From the NCBI GenBank assembly GCA_037952775.1, contig JBANAY010000004.1, positions 13,516,001 through 13,580,000 of the forward strand: a stretch of 64,000 bases of DNA, given 5' to 3'. The DNA is from Clonostachys chloroleuca. Taxonomy: Eukaryota; Ascomycota; Sordariomycetes; Hypocreales; Bionectriaceae. How positions within the stretch are numbered: position 1 is the first letter of the stretch; every line of letters begins with the position of its first letter. A program made the position numbers and the translations under genes. The notes below the pieces were generated by a model. That model was not told the origin of the DNA. It ran no database searches and saw nothing but the letters and a program-made list of their open reading frames with translations. Of the stretch, positions 56,249-64,000 are shown piece after piece.

Positions 56249-57694
56249 CTATCGCTTCTTGGGTACAATGTGTCTCTGCTTCGGGAAATCGAGCGGCAGC
56301 GTCAACCGAGCCAGCTGCAACGTCTTTCCCTCTACCTTATTCGATACTGGCTTCACCCTGGCTCCAATCTCACGGAAATACGAGTTGATCGTCTTTTGGT
56401 CCACCCTTAAGTCGTCTCTCAGATTCTGCGTGTCCACCTCGAAGTTGTCCACGATGCACGCAAATGCGCAACAGTGCGTCATCAAAAGATCAATGTGGTA
56501 CTTCCGCATCTGCCCAGCGTCGGAGAATTTGCGTCGGATGTTCTCGATGACGGCCTCGGGTGCCGGGGCCAGCGCCTCTCGTAGCTTTTCTCGCGGTGGC
56601 AGCTGCCGGATGCCCCTCTGCTTCCCGGGCTTGGTGTGGAGGTAGAAGAGCAACACGAAGTAAAAGTATCGTAGCACCCGCAGCCGGGTCGTGGCATCCT
56701 CGTTAGCCGCAATGTGATTGACGCGGGCAGCCACAAACCGCGACACGACCTGGATGCTCTCCTTGTGCTGAACCTTTTCTTGCCATTCTCGCACCGGAAC
56801 GAGGTGAAGGATGTCGCCTCCGATGATCGTCTTGGGGTCGTATACGTCAATGATGTCGTCCGCATCCACGTTTGCGATGGGCACAGGCTTGGCCTCATCT
56901 ACCACAGCTTGGAGCTCCTCACGTGTCGCCATTGTCGAAGTAATGTTGCCCACTGACTGGAGCATAGCGCGAGCGGCGTTGTCGATCTTTGCTGGCGTGT
57001 CTTCCCCAGGCTTCTTTGGTGCTGAAATGGCGTTCATCACCGTATCTTGAATAGCCTTCCTTGCCTTCTTCGTTCCAAAGGTCTGGCCCAGGTCTGCCTT
57101 GAGCTCCATCAAAGTCTGCAAAGTCGTTAGCCTCCAATTACACCGTCTCCATGATATTGCTGCAGATCCACATACCTGCTTGATGTCCTTGTCTGCCCCC
57201 TCTGATTCCGCTGCCTTCTTTGATCGGACAATGCCACGGACTTCCATCCTCTTTGCTTCGATGACCTGCATCTTGCCAGTCTTGGGGTCGTAAACCCCGA
57301 CATAGTGATTCAAAAAAGGCTTGGATCCCCGCGGCACATCCTCCTTTGCCGTATAGTCGAGATTGGGGTGAGTTATCGAGTGGAGCAAGAGCTCCTTCTG
57401 TCCTTGCGATTTGCTCGATTTTCCTTTGGACTTGACCAAGTCCTTCGGGGCATATGACTGAAATGAAAGGTTTGTTGGCACATTGATTCCGGGATGCTTA
57501 GCTACAAAAGTCGTTAGAAACCCCGCGGGAAAAAAAAAGATTAGAAAATTCGCAACGTTGAGCATACCTACTACCGGAGGGCACTCGGTTGACTGGAGGA
57601 ACGAGGAAACCTTGGCAGATGCTGCGGGAGCATCAATGGCAACCTTTTTGGGTACCTTGGCCGAGACCTCGCCATCTCTCTTTCGTTTCGCCAT
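56249..57694 (-). CDS. rpa49: RNA polymerase I subunit Rpa49
   Basis: Pol I-specific subunit that helps initiation and elongation on rDNA in the nucleolus. Exons are 57694-57568, 57501-57176 and 57115-56249 (introns of 66 and 60 nt; the second has a GCTAAC branch site), 439 residues; yeast is 415. The N-terminus is basic (MAKRKRDGEVSAKVPKKV), followed by the dimerisation region that pairs with Rpa34 (LDYTAKEDVPRGSKPFLNHY; VGVYDPKTGKMQVIEAKRME). The C-terminal tandem winged-helix part is visible from about 270 on (LRVLRYFYFVLLFYLHTKPG; DLLMTHCCAFACIVDNFEVD; LRDDLRVDQKTINSYFREIG). The ATG at 57694 is the first in frame. Confidence 0.93.
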   Translation of the reverse strand: MAKRKRDGEVSAKVPKKVAIDAPAASAKVSSFLQSTECPPVVGMLNVANFLIFFFPAGFLTTFVAKHPGINVPTNLSFQSYAPKDLVKSKGKSSKSQGQKELLLHSITHPNLDYTAKEDVPRGSKPFLNHYVGVYDPKTGKMQVIEAKRMEVRGIVRSKKAAESEGADKDIKQVCGSAAISWRRCNWRLTTLQTLMELKADLGQTFGTKKARKAIQDTVMNAISAPKKPGEDTPAKIDNAARAMLQSVGNITSTMATREELQAVVDEAKPVPIANVDADDIIDVYDPKTIIGGDILHLVPVREWQEKVQHKESIQVVSRFVAARVNHIAANEDATTRLRVLRYFYFVLLFYLHTKPGKQRGIRQLPPREKLREALAPAPEAVIENIRRKFSDAGQMRKYHIDLLMTHCCAFACIVDNFEVDTQNLRDDLRVDQKTINSYFREIGARVKPVSNKVEGKTLQLARLTLPLDFPKQRHIVPKKR

Positions 57695-58523
57695 CAAGAT
57701 ATCGTTTCGGGGGTGGATGGGTGCTTAAATCGTTCTCCGTTGGACGGCCAGCACCGGAGTAGTGGGCTGTCGGCTGGGATTTTTTTCCTCACATCAGACT
57801 GGTTGCAGCGGCAGAAAAAAAAATATGGGCCGGGCTTCAGCCGGGGCGGTGAAAGCTGAGCGCAAGTCTCCACCCCACCAACCAAAAACCTGGGCTACTA
57901 TGAGCGACGTCACAGTGAGGTGAGGTGAGGTCGGTTGGAATGTATGCTCCTCAGCTGTTCTAATTTCCACAGCTGTGTCGAGATGTGCTCATGGCAATGG
58001 CAAACGCATCGTTGAGCTGCGAGTGTTTAAAAATGGGAATAAATTGAGTCGCTGGTTTCAAATACAATAATAGCCAGACAGATAGTACATCGCATCGTGT
58101 TCGGCGACCTGCGTACACCCACAACAAAGAGCTTCTGAATATGAATATTGGCACGCGAGCAACATCACAAAGAGCATACTTCACAAAGAACAAAACATGT
58201 ATCACGAGCAAACTCTGCTTTTTTATTTTCGGCAATCTTATGGTAGACTGCATTACCAAGCGTTTCTTTCACGGGAAGTTTGCTCCCTGAAACTGGTCGA
58301 TCCTAAACGCCTATAACTTGTCCAAACCTCCCTCGTATTGTCGTTTCATCTCTCTTCACCGGGTGATACTCCAAGTACAGCCATCGGATGGCGCAGTGGT
58401 TTTCCTCCAAACAACTTAAAGACTTTTGCGTCGTCCATTGCAAGATTGTTGTATCAGTCCAGCGCGGGTTGTTCTTTATTTGAACTCATGAGAGATGCGG
58501 TTGGTCTGGGTCTAGGGCGAGAC
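57695..58523. other. Intergenic: rpa49 promoter and eL41 3' flank
   Basis: No gene seen. A short direct GTGAG repeat (GTGAGGTGAGGTGAGG) lies near 57914-57930. Confidence 0.55.
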
Positions 58524-58659
58524 GCTTATTTGCTGTGGTTGATGTCAGTGATGAACTCCTGGGAAAGACGCAGTGACAATTGACTTACGATCGAGCCCTC
58601 ATCTTTCTTCTCTTACGCTTAAGGCGTCTAACGCGCTTCTTTCTCCATTTGGCTCTCAT
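58524..58659 (-). CDS. rpl41: Large-subunit ribosomal protein eL41, 25 residues
   Basis: Eukaryotic ribosomal protein L41, the smallest known ribosomal protein, lying at the subunit interface. Exon 1 is 58659-58589 and encodes 23 residues plus two bases (MRAKWRKKRVRRLKRKRRKM, then RAR). A 58-nt intron (58588-58531, GTAAGT...CACAG, CACTGAC branch site) separates it from a final exon of just seven bases (58530-58524) that completes Ser, adds Lys and stops. The product matches the near-invariant eL41 sequence and length. It is too short for usual ORF cut-offs. The bases before the ATG (TTAAG) could be the acceptor of a leader intron. It lies divergently from the FHA kinase gene. Confidence 0.96.
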
Positions 58660-59299
58660 CTTAACGAGTCGTCTGAATCATGAATTAGCTGCGAGCTCCA
58701 AGCTTCGAGATGCGACAGCGACGACGAGGTTCTCAGCCATCAATGAGAATGCGATAATTGAGCTCCTATCAATGGCTGCCTCGTTGCGATGACGTGCAGG
58801 GCTGCGGGCAACTTACTGGTTCGTGGATGAGAATCGTGTTGGGATGAGGAAACACAACCGAATTGGAGGGGAGGAATTGCGACGGATAAGTCACAGGCGC
58901 CTGTAGGGTTGCAAACCCCCGCACATCACGTGAGGGCACTTTTCGACGTCGGTACCTGTGCGGGGACGAGGGTAGGCCGTGCTAATTTACAAGAACTGTG
59001 CAATAACACTGTATGTACAAACCTTCTCGATGCTAAAAGTGGGTACCTAAGGCAGCCGAGGGAGCTCTTGGAGGAGGTAGGGAAGGAGCAAAGGTCAAGC
59101 TGTTGCTTCAGTCCACAAGAGAAGGGAAGTCTTCGGAGCATTGAAGAAGTGAAACAATTAAGATGATTAAATTTAAATCTATCCCATACTACAAATATGA
59201 TTGCCACATTTTATTTTCCTTTTTCCTTTTGATGTTCAATTGTGAAGACACTCAGCGCAACACTTAGTAGCCAGAGCTATCCCAGAACCTTGGCTCGGA
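58660..59299. other. Divergent promoters of rpl41 and the FHA kinase gene
   Basis: 640 bases with no gene recognised. Strong expression of rpl41 implies an active promoter here, but I see no motif I can name with confidence. Confidence 0.5.
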
Positions 59300-61501
59300 A
59301 TGACCATGGGGACAATCTCGGACAATACGCTTCGCGAAGAAGATTCTCACGACGTGATCGCCGGGTATCTTCAAGTGTATGACTCCCGAATTGGATCCGA
59401 ACCCCAAGGTAATCCGGCGTGGGCAGACAGGTGCGTAGAAGGAATAGCCCACTAAAGAATGGTCAGGTTCAATCCCCATTTGGGAACATCGGTTTCTAAA
59501 GATTGGACGTGATGCAAAATCAAAGTAGGTCAGCTTCTTCCAGTTGCTAACTGTGGCGTTTTCTGACAAGAAAAAGCACGTTTTCCATCGATAGCGATCC
59601 AGAGTTCACCGTGTCTCGCAATCACTGTGAGATTTACGTTGTCGTCTACGAAACATCTATCAATCATATATATGTCCGAGACAGAAAATCCATCAACGGC
59701 ACATATGTCAACGGCACACTGATAGGTGTTGGTCCAAATGTAACACCAGGCTATCTTCTTAATGAGGGGGATGAGATAGAGTTGCGGCCTTACTGGAAGT
59801 TCAAGCTCTTCCAAACTGACCAACCTAGACACCATGAGTTCACCCGTGTTCAAAACGAGGAATGCAAGGTATTCAATCCATGATTTCTTTGTTCCCGTTA
59901 CTAAAAAAATGAAGGCAAACTAAGAGTTTATAGTTTTTTGCTGACAGATATCTCGTCACCAATCGCTGTCTGGGAGAAGGAGCCGAAGCTTGTGTTCACC
60001 TAGCTACGGATACTAAGACCAAAAAACAGTTGGTATGTAAGGTAGTGAACCTCCAAAAATTACGGGGTCGAGATGCTACGAAGCAAGTCCAACGCAGGTT
60101 CCAAGAGGTGGATATACTTCGTCAACTACATCATGTCTGTACCACCGTCAAACCGCCTCTAAATCGCTGCTAACAAAACAGCGTAGCCCAATATTCTGTC
60201 CTACGTGGATTGTATGAGTTCTCCTCACACATTGTACGCCCAATCCCCCGTGCCTCCTTCATTTTCGCGGAAAATTTATTTGCTAATCGGTCAAAGATAT
60301 ACCTTCACGGAGCTCGCATCAGGTGGCGATCTGATGTCTTTTATTTATCGACACAATTTGATTGACGAATTTGATGTTCGCATCATTATGTGGCAAGTTG
60401 CCAGTGGCTTGCAATTTCTCCACAGAAGAGGGGTTGTCCACCGCGATCTCAAGCCTGAAAACATCCTCCTTGCGTTCTCCCCCAAGCTCCTGCACTATCG
60501 AGTGATGTTGTCTGATTTCGGGACCTCGTCTGTTCCTCGCCGCAATAGAATGACCAGCAATGTAGGTACAGCAAGTTATCAAGCCCCGTAAGTGAATGGC
60601 CCCAGGCCCATAGTAGCCTCAGCGTTTCATTCAGTTAATTTCCTTCAGAGAACTTGTATTTGGGTCCATACAAACGCCTGCTGTGGGCATATGGTCCATG
60701 GGTATCGTCACACTCATCTTACTCGCTCCGCCTACAGACGACCAGCTCAGTGAGCTCATTCGGTTGGACCAGGAAGTTCTCGACGAATATCTTAGCGAGC
60801 TCCATGAGAAAGTTACGCCAAGAAGATCTTCAAAAAGTTTGAATTTCGTACGGAGATGCCTACGTATTGATCCAGAAGAGCGACTAACTACCGCTTTCGC
60901 AAGTTCTCATCCGTGGCTATCCACGCCTGAAAAACACCTGAAATTTTTCCAGCAACTAGATGAGAAGATGTTGGCCGAGTGGCAGAATCCAGAGCAGTTC
61001 CGACCTATGCCATTGGCTTTGGAAGATTCAGTATCTACCGGAGAATTCAGCCACGATCCTTCTCCTAGAGGTGGTTTCGAGGAGCACTGGCCAGTGCGCC
61101 ATGGCTCTTTAACAACAATTCATCATTTTGATGATACTCGCCGAGGCGAAAACCATTGCTATAAAGATACCGGGACAAACCCAGCCGAAAATTATCTGGA
61201 TCAAATGGAATTTTCAGGTCACAAAGTGGACAAAGCCAAAACAAGCATCTTAATTCACCCAACACATGACAAAGTATCAGCACTCCAGCTAAGGGCCAAA
61301 AGGAGGCGAATAACTGTTGCCAAACATGGCGACGCTCTGTTTCTTCCTCTTACTGGGCTCCAAAAGCATCTGCAACCCCCTCTGCGAAAGGGGCAAAGAG
61401 AACAAGTTCTCGAGGCTCTGAAAAAAACAAACTCAAAATTCCTAACCGATCAAGACCACAGTATTAGCGACCCATACACTCTCCCCCCAGCTACTCTCTA
61501 A
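59300..61501 (+). CDS. FHA-domain Ser/Thr kinase of the Chk2/Cds1/Mek1 type
   Basis: Checkpoint- or meiosis-type kinase. Seven exons fit exactly: 59300-59408, 59467-59524, 59577-59868, 59934-60134, 60187-60233, 60297-60587, 60649-61501; 616 residues. FHA domain about 47-130 with GRDAKSN, SRNHCE and NGTYVNG, the phosphothreonine-binding marks. Kinase domain about 159-425: Gly-rich loop LGEGAEACV (third Gly replaced), Lys189 in VCKVV, HRDLKPEN (284-291), DFG (309-311), and the APE motif made across intron 6. The remaining tail (about 190 residues) has SP/TP sites and a basic KRRRITVAK stretch. Intron 5 ends CAAAG rather than CAG/TAG, which is unusual but keeps the frame. Yeast Mek1 (497) and S. 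pombe Cds1 (460) have the same one-FHA layout; Rad53 has two FHA domains. Which role applies cannot be told from sequence alone. Confidence 0.88.
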
Positions 61502-61774
61502 ATACTCTTGTGTACGGGCACTCCATAATCTTTCGATCACTTGACTATACGAAGAAACGACCTTATAATAGTAATTGAGATGGTTGAAGCTAGGGACGAG
61601 AGTACATTACCTCTCATTTTTTTTTCCAAGGCCTCGCCTCCGTTGGGGCATCTGAATCCGCCTTTGGGAAGTAATCCAATTTCCAGTAATGTGAACCACA
61701 TGATATGTTGCAATTCCATAATATTGAACTACAGGAAGTCAGTACTTAATATATCAGCTTCTACCTACCAACAT

Positions 61775-62731
61775 TCAAATGTGCAGTATATTGTATCCAT
61801 CATGCTTTGCATCAATAGAATTTGAAAACTCCAACGGGTGTAAATCAGGAAACGTTTCTGCTCCCGCATCCTCATCAATAAGGGGCTCAAGCAACTTCCT
61901 CACCAATGCAGTGTCATCAACAGCCTCTGGTAAAGAGTTCAGCATCTTCAAATCATTCAACGCAACTCTCTTCTCCTCTTCAGTAAGTAGTCGTCTCCGT
62001 TCTCGTCTCAATGCTTCGGCGATACCTCCCTTGCTCGCTCCGTCCCGACTCTCCGCATAGGCAGCCAGATTCCCTCTCCGTACAACAACCACCTGCTCGG
62101 CTACGTCGTTCCCGTCCAGCCATTCCGCACCCTTAACAAGTCCCTCGTACGAATCATCATGTACCTTGACAGGCGTCAGCCGCAGCGGCAGACCTCTCGA
62201 CCGCGCCTCTGGCAAATCTCCATAGAAGCGAGCCAAGATCCCCAGCCGACTGAGTGCCGCGGGGACGGCTAGCAGCACGACTATGATACGGTAGCCCTCC
62301 TGGGACAGCATATCGGCCAACGAGGTGAAGTCGGAAGGATGGCGGCACGCACTCTCGAGAAGGATGTCGAGCCGGCGGCGGGCAGCTTCCCTGACGGCCA
62401 TGGAGAGCCAGATACGCGCGTCCGGGCCCGTAGCAGCCGAGGCCAGGTGGCTAGGGTTGATGGAGGAGTAGGAAGGGTGGTGTGTCTTGTAGACGTCGGC
62501 GATGAGGTGGGCGGGCTTGCGGTTGGAGGCGGCGAGGGCGGAGAGGAGGGCCGGGCAGAGGCGAGTCTTGCCTGCGCCGGTCTGGCCTACGGCTAGGATT
62601 GCCAGAGGGGATTTGGGGTTTGGGGAGGGCGGCAAGGGGGCGATGTCTTGTGGGATAATCTCAGAGTTGAAGATGGCTTCCGACTCGGCGGCTGCGAGCC
62701 GGTAGGCGGAAAGATCTGGGGGTGGAGGCAT
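61775..62731 (-). CDS. Zeta-toxin-domain P-loop kinase, fungal type
   Basis: Single exon, 318 residues. A Walker A loop (GQTGAGKT, residues 49-56) sits in hydrophobic strand context (LAILAVGQTGAGKTRL), followed by LIADVYKTHHPSY, the zeta-family substrate-side motif (Asp...His-Pro-x-Tyr). The helical rest of the domain continues to about 210 (EGYRIIVVLLAVPAAL). Bacterial zeta toxins phosphorylate UDP-N-acetylglucosamine and are paired with an epsilon antitoxin; no antitoxin-like gene is next to this one. Many ascomycetes carry zeta-domain genes of unknown role. The C-terminal 110 residues are Arg/Glu-rich and not part of the core. The gene is convergent with the FHA kinase gene, 270 bases apart. 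It lacks introns, compatible with old transfer from bacteria, but its codon style looks like its neighbours. Confidence 0.85.
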   Translation of the reverse strand: MPPPPDLSAYRLAAAESEAIFNSEIIPQDIAPLPPSPNPKSPLAILAVGQTGAGKTRLCPALLSALAASNRKPAHLIADVYKTHHPSYSSINPSHLASAATGPDARIWLSMAVREAARRRLDILLESACRHPSDFTSLADMLSQEGYRIIVVLLAVPAALSRLGILARFYGDLPEARSRGLPLRLTPVKVHDDSYEGLVKGAEWLDGNDVAEQVVVVRRGNLAAYAESRDGASKGGIAEALRRERRRLLTEEEKRVALNDLKMLNSLPEAVDDTALVRKLLEPLIDEDAGAETFPDLHPLEFSNSIDAKHDGYNILHI

Positions 62732-63726
62732 CGTGCGAGACTGGGGGGTAATTGAAGTTAATCAATTGATTATACAATTCCACGAGCTTCTTTCTAAAAA
62801 TCGCAAAGAAGATCACAGTCATGTGGGTGCTGATATTCATGCCGGGTATCTCTTCTTCTGTAAGTGGGGGTAGATCTCAGTTTCATTCACATCTGAATAA
62901 GTGAGGGGCTTCCCCAGATTCGACCCAGTATGCTTACGGAACAGCCATATAAGTCTTATTTTTTGACATTGACTTCCTGAGAAATGAAGAGTGATAAATT
63001 TGTATTTATTGGTTGATTTTTTTTTATCGCCATAAGCAAGAGGCATCCTAAGATCAAGCCACACGTGTGGCTTCACCACATAGTTTAAGGGGGAAAACAT
63101 CAATTATAGTCGATGCTTGAAACTTCTACACGAGAAAAACTTAGATCATTACACACGTAGCCTAAGCATAGGCACCAACATCTCCAAAAACTCTATCAAA
63201 GGCTAGCCAATATATAACTTGATCATGGCCCCCAGGGGGATACTCATCACCATCAATCACAACCACCTCTCTCAACTATGTCAGTATCTCATACCACCAT
63301 CCCTACTAATACAGGGCCCTTTCAGTGTCAGCGATCAGGTCATACAAGTGATAACCATGCTCATCAGAGATATATCAAAGCAGCTTTATCCCGAGCTCAT
63401 TTCAAGACACAGCCCTCCGAACAGTCGGGGTCCTCCTCGATGCGACGAACACGCTTACAACACAACAGACCCAGCAGCTGCAATTCCCAGGTGCGGCATC
63501 ATCGCTGCGAGTAGTCTCCTGACTGTTCGGGGGGGGTGTTCTTTGGGTGAGCTCGGAATAGAGCTGCATTGCATTGTCTCTAGTGAGCATTGTCGTCTTT
63601 TCCAGTACCTAGTCACATATACCTATACAACGGCGAAATCATGCCTATAGGAAAGGCGATTAAACTTTCAAAAGCATCGCAAGAATTATACCAGAATGGT
63701 TCACTCTACCTACCTACTCACCTACC
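62732..63726. other. Intergenic, no gene recognised
   Basis: 1 kb of AT-leaning sequence upstream of the zeta-domain gene. Frames at 63219-63650 have no domain and no credible structure. Confidence 0.55.
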
Positions 63727-64000
63727 CTAAACTGATCTTCTAAGAATAACAGCAGCACCTTTCTCGCATGGGAATGGTTCTAGTTCCTTTGGGTTTCGAG
63801 GTCTTGGAGGCGCGAATGCAGATATTTTCACCTTGACGGTGCAGCTGGCTATGGTATCTACCACAACCTTCTCATCCCGCTCGATCCACTTCTCCAGAAT
63901 CTCTCGCTGCCTGGCCTCCTCTTTAAAATTCACCAGCTCGATTCCTCGCTCCTTGGTGACCCTGACATAGAAGTCAGCCGGCGGGTCGTAGGGAAGTGCG
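63727..64000 (-). CDS. 3' end of an unidentified gene, cut by the window edge
   Basis: The minus strand is open from the right edge to a stop at 63727, about 90 residues (ALPYDPPADFYVRVTKERGI ... EKWIERDEKVVVDTIAS ... EKGAAVILRRSV). Charged, balanced composition looks like real coding sequence. I do not recognise the family. The 5' part lies beyond the window. Confidence 0.6.
   Translation of the reverse strand, partial: ALPYDPPADFYVRVTKERGIELVNFKEEARQREILEKWIERDEKVVVDTIASCTVKVKISAFAPPRPRNPKELEPFPCEKGAAVILRRSV

Noticed and set aside
59264..61501. FHA kinase as a pseudogene
   Set aside because: Fragmented frames are fully explained by six short introns with matching phases and branch sites.
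61775..62731. Toxin-antitoxin operon
   Set aside because: Only the zeta-type kinase domain is present; the nearest genes are an FHA kinase gene and an empty spacer, with no epsilon-like small helical protein.
1..64000. tRNA, rRNA or CRISPR loci
   Set aside because: No B-box-like GGTTCGAATCC with matching acceptor arms, no rRNA sequence and no spaced repeats were seen; a covariance-model scan would be decisive.

Overview
This window is nuclear DNA of a filamentous ascomycete (Pezizomycotina, probably Sordariomycetes, judged from protein style only). The evidence is short introns of about 50-115 nt with GT...AG ends and CTAAC/CTGAC-like branch sites, roughly one gene per 3 kb, wide spacers, and eukaryote-only proteins (Set2, Pop2/Caf1, Cog1, Rpa49, eL41, complex I NDUFB3). 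Gene order is not operonic. No rRNA, tRNA or CRISPR was recognised.

Layout. 3.0-10.6 kb: GID ubiquitin-ligase RING subunit (+), Pop2/Caf1 deadenylase (-), complex I subunit NDUFB3 (+), and an unnamed coiled-coil protein (-). 13.0-24.9 kb: a four-helix membrane protein (+), an unnamed protein with a possible discoidin-like fold (-), the SUMO E1 subunit Aos1 (+), and a very large RGG/coiled-coil nuclear candidate (-). 25.0-29.8 kb is a gene-poor spacer with an AT-rich core. 29.8-34.5 kb: Bmt5-type rRNA methyltransferase (+) and Set2 (-). 34.5-40.0 kb is a 5.5-kb gap. 40.0-44.2 kb: an AT-hook-like protein, a doubtful small gene, GABA transaminase, and a Ty3/gypsy relic. 44.9-58.7 kb: a CLC Cl-/H+ exchanger (-), Sas10/Utp3 (+), Cog1 (+), peroxisomal enoyl-CoA isomerase (-), Rpa49 (-) and the 25-residue ribosomal protein eL41 (-). 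59.3-64.0 kb: an FHA-domain Chk2/Mek1-type kinase (+), a zeta-toxin-domain kinase (-) and the 3' end of an unidentified gene (-).

The genes serve general housekeeping: ribosome production (Bmt5, Sas10, Rpa49, eL41), chromatin and mRNA control (Set2, Pop2, perhaps the 20.9-24.9 kb gene), protein modification (GID9, Aos1), trafficking and ions (Cog1, CLC) and metabolism (GABA transaminase, enoyl-CoA isomerase, NDUFB3). I found no convincing new multi-gene system. The most useful observations are a recurrent pattern of single-base deletions breaking otherwise intact genes (five genes, seven sites, most in runs of C or G), which points to consensus error rather than pseudogenes; the eL41 gene with a 7-nt last exon; the full seven-exon structure of the FHA kinase; and an in-frame stop in the large nuclear candidate that a 54-nt intron would remove.
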